59,695 nt of DNA from CBDHHC01 sp050633205. GTDB taxonomy: Bacteria > Pseudomonadota > Alphaproteobacteria > Rhizobiales > CBDHHC01. The stretch covers positions 1 through 59,695 of the forward strand of contig JBOEGA010000024.1 of the NCBI GenBank assembly GCA_050633205.1, read 5' to 3'. Made by a program: the position numbers and the translations under genes. This document shows, piece after piece, positions 15,273 to 24,224 of the stretch. Positions within the stretch are counted from its first letter, which is position 1, and each line of letters begins with the position of its first letter. The notes beneath the pieces are model-generated. The model saw nothing but the letters and a program-made list of their open reading frames with translations, searched no databases and was not told where the DNA came from.

Positions 15273-16544
15273 ATGTTGAACAAACAAAGTATTGATGCGG
15301 TTGAGGCATCGGTGTTTTCCCGAAGTTTCAGGAAGCCACTTTATGATTCTTACTGCTTTTCAAATATTCCGGGAACAGTAGAAAAACTTCTGACAGGGGA
15401 GACTGAATTCAGTCAACTTCCCGCGGATACGATTACGGGCAATGCTTATGATAAAATTGTGCTGTTTTTTGTTGATGCTTTTGGCTGGCGTTTTTTTGAG
15501 CGCTACAGAGAAAAATATCCGGTCTTACAGCGTTTTGTAAAACAAGGTATAGCCTCAAAGATTACATCCCAGTTTCCTTCTACGACTGCTGCGCATGTGA
15601 CTACTATCCATACAGGGCAGCGTGTTGATGAAAGTGGTGTCTTTGAATGGCATTATTATGAACCGAAGCTTGATACAATTATTGCGCCTTTGCGTTTTTC
15701 CTATGCCTGTGAGAAAGAAGCAGACGGCCTGCAATCAGTTATTGATGCATGTGAACTCTATCCGAATACGTCGATCTATCAGAAGTTAGGGGATAAGGGC
15801 GTCAATACATATCTATTTCAGTCATGTGATTATACACCATCATCTTATGGAAATGTTGTAACCAGAGGATTGCGTAACCAAAATGCTTTTGTAGACTGGG
15901 AGGTTGCACTTGGTGATCTGAGTAAGGCTGTTATGGAGGAGGATGGTAAGGCATATTTCTATTTTTATTTTGGAGATATTGACAGCATCGGGCACAGGTC
16001 CGGTCCGAATTCTGACGAATTTCATGAAAAAGCAGACAGATTTTTTACAAAACTTGAGGAGCTTTTCGTCAATGTTGTGCAGGGGCAATGTGGCAGTACT
16101 CTTATGTTGATGACGGCTGATCATGGGCAGACCGACATTGATCCGGCAACTACTATTTATCTGAACAAAGAGCTTCCTGAGGTTGTTGAATGGACCAGAA
16201 CCAATGCGAAAGGTGAATTGCTGGCAGTTGGGGGAAGCTGCAGGGATATGTTTCTGTATATCAAGGATAAGTATGTTTGCACTGCAATGGAAAAAATCAC
16301 TACATTGCTTGAAGGAAAAGCGGAAGTATATCTGGTGGATGATTTGATGAAGCTGGGTTTTTTTGGTGATAAGCCCGGTAAGGAACTGAAAGCCAGAATC
16401 GGGAATATCTGTATTCTACCGTATCAGAATGACTCGGTATTCTGGTGGGAAGAAAACCGTTATGAGCAAAAATTCTACGGTCATCATGGAGGGCTTACAC
16501 CAGCGGAAATGGATACGATTTTTCTTGCACTGGAATTGGCGTAA
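15273..16544 (+). CDS. Type I phosphodiesterase / nucleotide pyrophosphatase family protein
   Basis: An alkaline-phosphatase superfamily hydrolase of about 423 residues. The two-metal site is visible in order: VLFFVDAFGW (metal Asp), QFPSTTAAHVTT (Thr nucleophile), YFGDIDSIGHRSGP (Asp and His), LMTADHGQT (Asp-His pair) and FYGHHGGLTP (His). These residues support hydrolysis of phosphodiester or pyrophosphate bonds; the substrate is not evident. There is no signal peptide with this start, which suggests a cytoplasmic protein. The reading frame is open upstream to 15198, with further ATGs at 15198 and 15222. Those residues derive from the region next to the IS3 remnant, and MLNKQSIDAVE looks like the natural beginning. 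Neither candidate has a well-spaced ribosome-binding site, so IS-related loss of the original 5' region is possible. Confidence 0.75.
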   Translation: MLNKQSIDAVEASVFSRSFRKPLYDSYCFSNIPGTVEKLLTGETEFSQLPADTITGNAYDKIVLFFVDAFGWRFFERYREKYPVLQRFVKQGIASKITSQFPSTTAAHVTTIHTGQRVDESGVFEWHYYEPKLDTIIAPLRFSYACEKEADGLQSVIDACELYPNTSIYQKLGDKGVNTYLFQSCDYTPSSYGNVVTRGLRNQNAFVDWEVALGDLSKAVMEEDGKAYFYFYFGDIDSIGHRSGPNSDEFHEKADRFFTKLEELFVNVVQGQCGSTLMLMTADHGQTDIDPATTIYLNKELPEVVEWTRTNAKGELLAVGGSCRDMFLYIKDKYVCTAMEKITTLLEGKAEVYLVDDLMKLGFFGDKPGKELKARIGNICILPYQNDSVFWWEENRYEQKFYGHHGGLTPAEMDTIFLALELA

Positions 16545-16621
16545 TTGAAAAAATGATATTGAAGAGGGCGAAGGCCGGAAGCCTTATGACATTGAAAACC
16601 GTTATGTTTTCTTCTTAAATA

Positions 16622-16651
16622 AATTACCCACCATTTTCATGGTGGGTAATT
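16622..16651. terminator. Strong bidirectional terminator between convergent genes
   Basis: AATTACCCACCAT (16622-16634) and ATGGTGGGTAATT (16639-16651) form a perfect 13-bp stem with a 4-base loop TTTC. It sits between the phosphodiesterase gene (plus) and the end of dctM (minus), with AT-rich sequence on both sides, as expected for a shared terminator. Confidence 0.8.
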
Positions 16652-16657
16652 GCATTA

Positions 16658-18052
16658 TTAGCCTCCGTATACGAGGCCGGGAAGCCATAGTATCAGCTGA
16701 GGGAATATTATGCAAAAAGCTAATCCAATTGCCTGGAGCAGAAGGAAAGGAAGAGCTGAGCGGAAAATTGTTCCCATGTCAATTTCAGGTGGCGCGACAC
16801 TTTTCAAATAGAATAGTGCATAACCAAATGGTGGTGACAGAAATGACATCTGCATATTGACCATATAAACGACCCCGAACCAAAGCTGGAGGGCTTCTCT
16901 TTTCTTGTCGGGATCAGTAATTCCTGCTGTTGGTCCGTCAAAGCCTAAAAGGCCGTTGAATTCCAGTTTAAGAAGAATAGGCAGAAATATAGGAACTGCA
17001 AGCAGGAGGATGCCAACCCAGTCAAGGAACATGCCGAGGATAACCAGGATTATCATCATTATCAGCAGTATGCCATAGGGGCCAAAGCCTGTTCCAATCA
17101 GCAGGTCGGCTACAAATTGCTGACCGCCTTTCAGGACATAGAAACCGACAAAGATACTCGCACCAAATATGATCCACAACACCATTGCAGAGGCTTTTAA
17201 TGTTGTGGTGGCTGCTTCACTAACTGCGGGCCAGTGGAGCTTGCGGTGCATTGCTGCGACAAAAATAGCGCCAAAAGTTCCAATACCCGCAGCTTCAACA
17301 GGGGTAGCAATGCCTGAAAATATTACGCCCAGTACAAGTATAATCAGTAGTACAGGAGCAAAGACACCCTTTAACAGACGAATTTTTTCCTGCAGATCAA
17401 CGCGTTCTTCGGGCGGGAGAGCAGGACCTGCCTTGGGATTGATATAGCTTCTGGCTGTAACATAGAAAATATAAAGGCCAGACAGAAGCAGGCCTGGAAT
17501 AACGGCACCTATGAAAAGGTCTCCAACTGATTGCTGGGCGACAACTGCAAACAGTATTGCCAGAATAGATGGCGGGATAAGAATACCAAGTGTTCCGCCA
17601 GCGAGGATTGATCCGCATGCCAGGTGGGGGTCGTATCCACGTTTAAGCATTGCGGGAAGGGCAAGTATTCCCATTGCGACTTCTGCTGCGCCAATAACGC
17701 CAACCATGGCAGCCAGAATAGTTGAGGAAACAATTGTGGCAGATGCCAGGCCTCCTCTGAGGCCGCCGAGAAGTTTGTATACGACATCAAACAGTTCTTC
17801 TATTATTCCTGCCCGCTCAAGCATAGCGGCCATAAATATAAACAGAGGTATAGCTGAGAGCTGATAATCCGTCATAAACGGGAAAATGCGTGAAGGCAGA
17901 ATATTTAACTCATTCACTGAGCCAAAAATAAAGAGGAATATACAGCCGAGACCGCCTGTAACAAATGCAAGCGGCAGTCCTGCCATCAATAATACTGCCA
18001 GACTGCCGAACATTAGTATCGTCAGCCATAAAATATCGAGTTCCAGACCCAT
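16658..18052 (-). CDS. dctM: TRAP transporter large permease subunit
   Basis: The 12-span permease of a tripartite ATP-independent periplasmic transporter, which drives uptake with a sodium or proton gradient. The 464 residues include LAFVTGGLGCIFLF, IPLFIFMAAMLERAG, GILIPPSI (the conserved first hairpin), GMFLDWVGILLLAVPIFLP (second-hairpin equivalent with the metal/substrate-site Asp) and MQMSFLSPPFGYALFYLK, all typical of DctM. It is slightly longer than DctM of Rhodobacter and closer to the TakP-partner or UctM-like subgroup that imports organic acids. It starts 2 bases after the dctQ stop and ends beside a strong terminator. With dctQ and dctP it forms a complete system; the substrate is unknown. 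Confidence 0.92.
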   Translation of the reverse strand: MGLELDILWLTILMFGSLAVLLMAGLPLAFVTGGLGCIFLFIFGSVNELNILPSRIFPFMTDYQLSAIPLFIFMAAMLERAGIIEELFDVVYKLLGGLRGGLASATIVSSTILAAMVGVIGAAEVAMGILALPAMLKRGYDPHLACGSILAGGTLGILIPPSILAILFAVVAQQSVGDLFIGAVIPGLLLSGLYIFYVTARSYINPKAGPALPPEERVDLQEKIRLLKGVFAPVLLIILVLGVIFSGIATPVEAAGIGTFGAIFVAAMHRKLHWPAVSEAATTTLKASAMVLWIIFGASIFVGFYVLKGGQQFVADLLIGTGFGPYGILLIMMIILVILGMFLDWVGILLLAVPIFLPILLKLEFNGLLGFDGPTAGITDPDKKREALQLWFGVVYMVNMQMSFLSPPFGYALFYLKSVAPPEIDMGTIFRSALPFLLLQAIGLAFCIIFPQLILWLPGLVYGG

Positions 18053-18054
18053 TT

Positions 18055-19233
18055 TTACGCCCCCCGGCTATTTTTGAGGTAAGTTATATCTCTTATCAGT
18101 TTGGCAATACCCTGAAGTAAGAGGAGGAAAGCACCGATTACAATTGTCATTTTTACGGGCCAGTACTGGATTCCCCATTCTGTAAAGGAAATTTCGAGTA
18201 CATCAAAAGAATCCCAAGCAAATAAAAAGCCTGTAAGAAGAAGTGTTACTGTGAATATGAAAAAGAAAAAGGATGTGATGACATCCATAATTGCTTTTGT
18301 GCGGAGGGAGAAAAGTTCATAGATAACATCTACCCTTACATGAGAATCTTCGCGGAGTGCATAGGCGCTTGAAAGGAGATATTGCATGCCAAACATCAGG
18401 AACATACTTTCATGAGCCCAGTTGGTTGGCGAGTTAAAAACGTATCTTGCAACGACTTCATAATAATAGACAAATACAGCCAGTAGTGACCAGTAGGCTA
18501 CAAATACTCCAACTTTTCCATTTAGCCATTCTATTGTGCGTATAGCCGGATTTGTAATTTCCGAACGTTCATCTTTTCTGGAACCTCTCTCCATAACCTG
18601 GAAGTCATTGGTTGCATCGATAGAAGGTTCGTTTTTACGGCAACGATTGACGAGCATGGGAATCAGAAGTGCATCTATTAAAAGAAAAATGGAAATCAAC
18701 CCAAGGAAAGCGCCCGCGAATGCCCGCCACTTGTCATGTTGGAGGTTTGCTGCGTCTACAGACTTTTGAACAATAGCAACCTTATTCTGTGCTTTTTGCA
18801 GTTTTGGAATATCTGCTTCACGTCCGCGGTCAACATTTTTCTGAAGCTTCTTTACCGTGAATTCTGCTATTCTCAGGTTATTGTTTACGCCAGAAAGTGC
18901 ATTTCTGGATTTGGTGCTTTGTACATTGCCGTAGAGTATCAGGAGAAACAGGAGCACATAAACTGCACCCGATTTCAGAGCCATGACATAGAATCTGTGT
19001 AGTCCAACAAAACCACCCCAGAACCAGAGCATATAAGCCAGGGGAACTGATACAGAGTGGCGTTCTACCTTTTCTCTGTTTTTATGTACAATAAACATTG
19101 CCAACAGGGGGAAGATTATCAGTCCCAGCCAATAGGCAGTGTGGGGGAGTACGAAGGTGAGGCTGGGCATCCTTACCCAGGTAGGCAACAATAGCTGAAG
19201 CCACGTTGCGATAATTTCCGAAAGCGCCTGCAT
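18055..19233 (-). CDS. dctQ: TRAP small permease with N-terminal TM2 domain and coiled coil (TM2-DctQ fusion)
   Basis: At 392 residues this is more than twice a usual DctQ. The N-terminal part (about 1-105) has three hydrophobic segments, and its LAYMLWFWGGFVGLHRFYV plus following Gly/Leu-rich span is the TM2-domain signature. Residues about 110-170 are charged and heptad-like (KKLQKNVDRGREADIPKLQK), a probable coiled coil. A further span follows near 172-190. The last 160 residues are a normal DctQ: WLNGKVGVFVAYW, ARYVFNSPTNWAHE, DSHVRVDVIYE and four spans. Gene order dctP-dctQ-dctM and 2-base spacing to dctM support one operon. No frame disturbance is visible between the parts, so the fusion looks genuine. 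The role of the extra module is unknown; regulation or assembly is possible. Confidence 0.85.
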   Translation of the reverse strand: MQALSEIIATWLQLLLPTWVRMPSLTFVLPHTAYWLGLIIFPLLAMFIVHKNREKVERHSVSVPLAYMLWFWGGFVGLHRFYVMALKSGAVYVLLFLLILYGNVQSTKSRNALSGVNNNLRIAEFTVKKLQKNVDRGREADIPKLQKAQNKVAIVQKSVDAANLQHDKWRAFAGAFLGLISIFLLIDALLIPMLVNRCRKNEPSIDATNDFQVMERGSRKDERSEITNPAIRTIEWLNGKVGVFVAYWSLLAVFVYYYEVVARYVFNSPTNWAHESMFLMFGMQYLLSSAYALREDSHVRVDVIYELFSLRTKAIMDVITSFFFFIFTVTLLLTGFLFAWDSFDVLEISFTEWGIQYWPVKMTIVIGAFLLLLQGIAKLIRDITYLKNSRGA

Positions 19234-19273
19234 TATTATAATTTATCCGTTAAATGGTATTTGCAATTACATT

Positions 19274-19315
19274 ATCAGGCCGGGAATATATCCCTGTTCT
19301 CAATCCCGGCCTGAT
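19274..19315. terminator. Intercistronic hairpin between dctP and dctQ
   Basis: ATCAGGCCGGGA (19274-19285) pairs perfectly with TCCCGGCCTGAT (19304-19315) around an 18-base loop. It lies between the binding-protein gene and the permease genes of the same operon. Such hairpins commonly stabilise the 5' mRNA part or attenuate read-through, so that the binding protein is made in excess of the permease. No U-tract follows on the minus strand, which argues against full termination. Confidence 0.65.
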
Positions 19316-19335
19316 CAGTGAGGTTCAGACTGTTG

Positions 19336-20481
19336 CTAGCCCCACTTTAATTTCTGACCTTCAATCATTTCCGGTGTTACATAACCAAGGCTGCCAGACA
19401 TCATGTAATCAAGCTGGATTTTAAATAGTCGGGCAGCATCTTTGTCTTTATTTGCCCATGCAAACCAACGAGGAACAGCAATTTTGGTAAAAGCTTCCAC
19501 GTCTTCCTGAGATAAGCGAGTTACGGTGGTGCCAGCCTCTTCGAATTTTTTCCAGGCTTCCTGATCAGCTTTCTGAATTTCTGCATGATGATGATTGGAA
19601 TATACTGCAACCTCGGATTCAACAAAGTTTTTCATTTGAGGAGACAAGGCATTCCAGTGTTTCATTCCTACTGTCAGGTCCATCAGGTCTACAGGTTGAT
19701 AGAGAGACATAAATCCTGGAGGGCCCATTGAGATGTATTTGGTCGCTTTGTGGAAACCAAGAGCATGATTAATTGCTGGGCCAACATAGTCAGCTACATC
19801 AATAGTTCCCTTATCCAGTGCGGGGAAAATCTCCGACCCCGGCAGCAGTGTCGTTTTCGCTCCGGCTGCCTGGAATACCTCTGCGACCATGCCTCCCGGA
19901 AGGCGCATTTTACGGCCTTTAAAATCTTCGATAGATAATATGGGGACTTTTGAATGAATTATGTTTGGCCCATGGTGGATATGACCGATATAATGCATGT
20001 CAAATTTGGCAAACAGCTCACGGGCGATTTTCTGTCCTCCAAGGGCATAGAAGAAGACATCCCATTCGTGCGGGTTTCTCAATCCTAAGGGGTATGAACT
20101 CAGGAAAACGGCTGCGGGCATACGTCCTGCCCAGTAGAGTGTGAAAGGGTTCATGGCTTCAATAACGCCGTTTTTCACGGCATCAAACAGCTGAAAGTCC
20201 CCAACGACATCTTTGGCCCCAAAGGGCTTGAATTCCAGCTCGCCACCGGATTTTTCTATGATTGTCGCACACCACTTTTTAAAAATTTCCAAACCTATGC
20301 CGCCTGGCCATGATGTCTGTATGCGCCATGTTTTAGTAGCTGCAGCACTGGCATTCTGAATATTGGGGGCTGCAATAACACCCGCCGCTGCTCCTGCTGC
20401 TGCAAGTCCGGTTGTTTTTAGGAAACTACGTCTTCTGATAGTGGGTTCTTTTGATTTGTCCGGGCGTTCATCAGTACTCAT
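19336..20481 (-). CDS. dctP: TRAP transporter substrate-binding protein, Tat-exported
   Basis: The periplasmic receptor of the TRAP system (381 residues). The N terminus has a twin-arginine signal (IRRRSFLKTTGLAAAGAAAG, cleaved near NASA-AA), implying folded export. The mature part begins TWRIQTSWPGGIGLEIFKKW and contains VKNGVIEAMNPFTLYWAGR, FKGRKMRLPGGMVAEVFQAA and FPALDKGTIDVADYVGP. These match the conserved DctP layout, including the Arg that normally binds the ligand carboxylate (KMRLPG). The overall pattern is that of TakP-like receptors for alpha-keto or hydroxy acids, although the ligand cannot be read from sequence. It is the first gene of dctPQM and is divergent from a GntR regulator gene. 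Confidence 0.92.
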   Translation of the reverse strand: MSTDERPDKSKEPTIRRRSFLKTTGLAAAGAAAGVIAAPNIQNASAAATKTWRIQTSWPGGIGLEIFKKWCATIIEKSGGELEFKPFGAKDVVGDFQLFDAVKNGVIEAMNPFTLYWAGRMPAAVFLSSYPLGLRNPHEWDVFFYALGGQKIARELFAKFDMHYIGHIHHGPNIIHSKVPILSIEDFKGRKMRLPGGMVAEVFQAAGAKTTLLPGSEIFPALDKGTIDVADYVGPAINHALGFHKATKYISMGPPGFMSLYQPVDLMDLTVGMKHWNALSPQMKNFVESEVAVYSNHHHAEIQKADQEAWKKFEEAGTTVTRLSQEDVEAFTKIAVPRWFAWANKDKDAARLFKIQLDYMMSGSLGYVTPEMIEGQKLKWG

Positions 20482-20725
20482 CGTCGATAACTCCTCCCTG
20501 TATAAAACGGGATGAAGTGTGCTGTATCCACCAGGATCCAGCTTGCCCCATCCCCATTTTTATTCCGATAAATTTCGGAATTCACGATGGTGATTATGTC
20601 CTCAATCAAAAGGAAAACGCACTCATCTGTGATCGGCTTATGGAGAGGCAATACGCATAGTCAACGCACAAGACACCAACGACCTGAGACGAAATGCTTC
20701 AATAAATCACCTTGGGTTTTACCCC

Positions 20726-20750
20726 GGATTGTCATATTGTCAGACAATCC
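20726..20750. promoter_or_regulatory. Candidate FadR/GntR operator between dctP and the GntR gene
   Basis: GGATTGTC (20726-20733) and GACAATCC (20743-20750) are inverted repeats. Nested inside is the perfect palindrome ATTGTCAGACAAT (20736-20748). TTGTCAGACAA fits the TnGTm-N-kACnA core typical of FadR-subfamily GntR sites. It lies in the 376-base divergent gap (20482-20857), about 110 bases before the regulator start and 245 bases before dctP. It is the most likely site for local control. The rest of the gap shows no gene. Confidence 0.6.
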
Positions 20751-20857
20751 TATATTTTCATAATCCGTTAATCCTGCAGGTTTCACAAGTAGTACTAAAG
20801 GTTAACCAATGTTCTATAACCCACAGGAATAGAACTATTACCAAGAGTTATGCATAG

Positions 20858-21616
20858 ATGTTTAAACAAGTTGAGCGAACCCCTCGCTACAGGATGGTAG
20901 CAGAGCAAATTGCAGATCTGATTGTTTCAGGAAAACTGGAACGGGGAGGTAAAATGCCACCTGACAGAGAGCTGGTTGAAAAACTGGGTGTGAGCCGCGC
21001 AACTATACGTGAAGCAATGATTGCACTTGAGATTAGTGGTTTTGTAGAGAATAAGTTTGGTGCCGGATCATATGTTTCTGAAACTCCCCCTATATCCAGC
21101 AAATTGAATGTGGCCACGACCCCCGGGCCATTTGAGTTGCTTGAAGCCCGAATGACGATAGAGGGAGAAATAGCCTCCATAGCAGCTCAACAGATTACAG
21201 ATGAGGACATTAAACGTCTTGAGTACTGTATAGGCTGTATGAGTGATGAAAAGGCGGAAGAGTTCTGGGGTGGGAATGCTGATGAGGAATTTCATATAAT
21301 AATAGCAAATGCTACAAACAATACTTCGTTTGTTAATATTGTACGAGAGTTCTGGAGGCAGCGAACCCAAATGCCTATGTGGGTGCAGATGCATGGGCGT
21401 GTTAATGTTGATACAATGAGAGGGTTATTGATTGAAGAGCATCAGGTTATTGTTGAGGCATTAAAGGCTCGTAATTCCATTGAGGCAGGTAATGCCATGA
21501 GAAGTCATATCAGCAGCTTTGGACGCTCGTTACTGGAAAAATGGAATACGCTGGACGAGAATACAAGGACAGAGATTTCTCCTCCGGAAGAGAGGCTCAT
21601 GAGCCGTCTGGGGTAA
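20858..21616 (+). CDS. GntR-family regulator, FadR/FCD type
   Basis: The N-terminal winged helix (residues about 5-75) has RYRMVAEQIADLI, GGKMPPDRELVEKLGVSR, ATIREAMIALEISGFVE and GAGSYVSE, all diagnostic of GntR. The C-terminal helical FCD domain (about 90-230) contains LLEARMTIEGEIASIAA, ADEEFHIIIANATNN and a late HxxxF-type segment with His residues (EEHQVIVEAL, MRSHISSFGRSL). These are the Asp/His ligands of the metal and effector site common in regulators that sense carboxylic acids. At 252 residues it is normal in length. It is divergent from dctPQM, with a FadR-like palindrome between them, so it most likely controls that uptake operon in response to the transported acid or a metabolite. 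Confidence 0.9.
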   Translation: MFKQVERTPRYRMVAEQIADLIVSGKLERGGKMPPDRELVEKLGVSRATIREAMIALEISGFVENKFGAGSYVSETPPISSKLNVATTPGPFELLEARMTIEGEIASIAAQQITDEDIKRLEYCIGCMSDEKAEEFWGGNADEEFHIIIANATNNTSFVNIVREFWRQRTQMPMWVQMHGRVNVDTMRGLLIEEHQVIVEALKARNSIEAGNAMRSHISSFGRSLLEKWNTLDENTRTEISPPEERLMSRLG

Positions 21617-22073
21617 ATAGAGTATAGTCTATCAAAGAGGCATGTTTTGCATTATTCAGTGTGTGCTGAAAAATTTTATCTATCTGTTTTATATTAACCA
21701 CAGAAATACCTGCATTTGATACTGGCTATGAGTGAGTTTTTCCGGTGTAACCATGAGTGTTTTGCAATCTGAAGCTCTATTCTGTTATTTACACTCAAGT
21801 AAAAAATCTTAATAATTACAGTGGCGTAAAATAAACTATTCTCGCTTGCATTCAGTTTATTCTAAAAACATTACATAATGTGAATGTCATGAGTAATTTT
21901 TAGGGAAAACCATAAATAATTTTGATCAGGTTCTCATACGATAGTACACTTTACTTTGGCATGAATTTTTTTCTTTATCTGAAGAAAGGTCATAGTATTT
22001 AATACCAATTTGGAGCAGGTTTTATTGATTGTAATTACGTTCAGAAACATGCTCATGTCTGTAAGGTTGTATT
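21617..22073. other. Intergenic region between the GntR and LysR genes
   Basis: This 457-base AT-rich gap contains no reading frame I can support and no clear RNA structure. It should contain the promoter of the first LysR gene. No distinct LysR-type T-N11-A box could be chosen with confidence. Confidence 0.4.
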
Positions 22074-23021
22074 ATGGCAAAACTATCTTCGTATCCGGAA
22101 AAGATAAACCTGTCCAGAACTCCTTCTTTGACTGCGTTGATAGCATTTGAGAGAGTTGCCACATTTTTATCAGTGATTAAAGCAGCCAGAAGTCTTGGTC
22201 GTTCAACTTCTACAGTTTCTCATGCAATTAATGAACTTGAAGCCAGATTTGATTGTAAGCTGTTTGACCGTGAGGGCAGAAAACTTAGCCTGACTGCTGC
22301 CGGGGCGCTATATTTAAAGCAGGTTCGTGAAGCCTTAAGAGTGCTTAATAATTCCGGAACTCTGGTATCAGAAGAAAGGGGAGAGGCAGAAGTCAGGCTG
22401 TATGTTTCTCCACTTTTTGCTAATACGATACTTATTCCAAGGATGGCAGATTTTCAGAAGTTATTTCCTGGTATTGAGCTGGATGTTGAAATTGGACGGT
22501 CCAGAATAGAGTGGTCGAGAAGTAATATTGATGTTGAAATTGGTGTTCACATGGAGACAGATAGAGAGCTTCTGAATCTTGATGTCGGAAAAATTCAAAT
22601 TATGCCTATCTGCTCTCCTGCTTTTTTGCAAGGAGAGGGAGCGATAAAGAGTATCAAAGATCTGGAAAATGTAACTTTAATTCATGATCGATTGCGCCCT
22701 AATGACTGGAAGAACTGGCTGACGTTAAACGGGTATCCTGATCTTGTGCCCAGACATCAAATCTCGTTTAATAACCTGTACTCTCATTATCAGGCTGCAT
22801 GTAGCGGACTTGGGGTCGCTTTTGGTGCCCACCCATTTATATTAAAATGGCCGGGATATGGCTCCAGGTTTGAAATTGTTTTTCCAGATACAATAGCTGC
22901 AGAAGTTCCCTATTATTTTACCTGCAGAAAAGATAACCCGAAAATAAAGATAATTACTGAATTTCATGAGTGGTTAAAAGAAGTTTTCTCCAGGAAAGCA
23001 AAATTACATCAGGCGGTATGA
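22074..23021 (+). CDS. LysR-type transcriptional regulator (first of a tandem pair)
   Basis: A 315-residue protein of normal LysR length. The N-terminal winged helix shows SLTALIAFERVATFLSVIKA, AARSLGRSTSTVSHAINELE, FDCKLFDREGRKLSLTAAG and YLKQVREAL, the classic HTH and wing. The remainder forms the periplasmic-binding-like effector domain, with RLYVSPLFANTILIPRMADF and SNIDVEIGVHMETD. The pattern of domain features is closest to GcvA-like regulators. It lies 67 bases upstream of a paralogous LysR gene with the same layout, and both are far from an obvious target operon. The effector is unknown. Confidence 0.88.
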   Translation: MAKLSSYPEKINLSRTPSLTALIAFERVATFLSVIKAARSLGRSTSTVSHAINELEARFDCKLFDREGRKLSLTAAGALYLKQVREALRVLNNSGTLVSEERGEAEVRLYVSPLFANTILIPRMADFQKLFPGIELDVEIGRSRIEWSRSNIDVEIGVHMETDRELLNLDVGKIQIMPICSPAFLQGEGAIKSIKDLENVTLIHDRLRPNDWKNWLTLNGYPDLVPRHQISFNNLYSHYQAACSGLGVAFGAHPFILKWPGYGSRFEIVFPDTIAAEVPYYFTCRKDNPKIKIITEFHEWLKEVFSRKAKLHQAV

Positions 23022-23088
23022 TTATTAGATTTTTATGGCTGCTCAAACGGATTGATAGCTCTGCAAGACTGCAGGTGAGGTAAACGTT

Positions 23089-24048
23089 ATGTATTTAAAT
23101 GATGGTGAAATTTTTGCAGACAAGCTGGATCGTAAGGTAATCCCTTCATTGTCAACTCTGGTTATATTTGAAAGTGCAGCTACACATTCCTCGTTTCTAA
23201 AAGCAGCTCAGGAGCTAGGTAGAACTCCTTCAGCCGTGTCCCGCTCGATCAGTGAGCTGGAGCACCGGCTCAAATGTGTATTGTTTCAAAGGAATGGAAA
23301 GAAGGTCTTTCTTACCAAACAGGGGTTCTTTTATCTAAATGAAGTTAGGAAAGCACTTAATGCGCTGCTTGTCGGTGAAAGGATGTTGGCTTCAAGAAAA
23401 GAGGAGAATTTTATTCGTTTGCAGGTGCCACCATCTTTTGCAACGCTGGTTCTTATGCCAAATTTGTCAGAATTTTACAGTAATTTTCCAGATGTAAAAG
23501 TTGAAATTCAGGTAGAGCAAAATCATGCTGAGTGGTCTCGACAAAATCTCGATATTGAAATTCGTATGTGTGGCATAGAGGATGAAAGCCTTTATGTGAA
23601 GAGGTTGGGCCAATTGAAAACAGTTCCTGTCTGTTCCCCAGGGTTTACCTACTCTGTACCTAAACCGAAAAGCATTGATCAAATCATTAATTATAGATTT
23701 TTGCATTTGAATGTAAAACACCAAACCTGGCCAAAATTATTTCGCAGAGCAGGATATGACGATCTGGAAATCTCCTATAGTCTGTCATTTAATAATTCAC
23801 ATACACTTATAGAGGCTGTTCGTAATGGTCTTGGTATTGGAATGGGAGTGTATCCATTTATTTTTAAGTATCATGATTATGGCAAAGGCGTTGTTATGTT
23901 GTTTGATGATCTTGGGGTAAGCAGTGATCTGAGCTATAATTTTGTCTGTAGAAAAAGTGCTCTGGAGACTTCTCATATGAAGAGGATTATGGAGTGGTTT
24001 CAGTATATTTTTGACAGAGCTCTGGAACCTTATGGCAAAATTGCATAA
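23089..24048 (+). CDS. LysR-type transcriptional regulator (second of a tandem pair)
   Basis: At 319 residues this has the same organisation as the preceding gene: HTH with PSLSTLVIFESAATHSSFLK, AAQELGRTPSAVSRSISELE and LFQRNGKKVFLTKQGFFYL, then an effector domain with LQVPPSFATLVLMPNLSEFY and NLDIEIRMCGIEDE. Segment-by-segment correspondence with the first LysR protein (for example the SFNN...HYQAACSGLGVAFGAHPF segment and the SFNNSHTLIEAVRNGLGIGM segment) indicates an old tandem duplication. The ligand is not evident. The downstream neighbour is a protease gene in the same direction, 176 bases away, which could be a target but need not be. Confidence 0.88.
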   Translation: MYLNDGEIFADKLDRKVIPSLSTLVIFESAATHSSFLKAAQELGRTPSAVSRSISELEHRLKCVLFQRNGKKVFLTKQGFFYLNEVRKALNALLVGERMLASRKEENFIRLQVPPSFATLVLMPNLSEFYSNFPDVKVEIQVEQNHAEWSRQNLDIEIRMCGIEDESLYVKRLGQLKTVPVCSPGFTYSVPKPKSIDQIINYRFLHLNVKHQTWPKLFRRAGYDDLEISYSLSFNNSHTLIEAVRNGLGIGMGVYPFIFKYHDYGKGVVMLFDDLGVSSDLSYNFVCRKSALETSHMKRIMEWFQYIFDRALEPYGKIA

Positions 24049-24224
24049 AGAGCAGGAGTATCTGTCACTTCGCTTTTCTTTATTTCTATTGCAGCTCGAA
24101 AATAATAAAAAAATCTATGCATGCTAATCTGATTATTGAAAATTTTCTGGGCCTGATGTAAGCTGAGGAATATTGATAATATTGATCTGTTATACTTTAA
24201 AATATAAAAATATACGGGGTAAGC

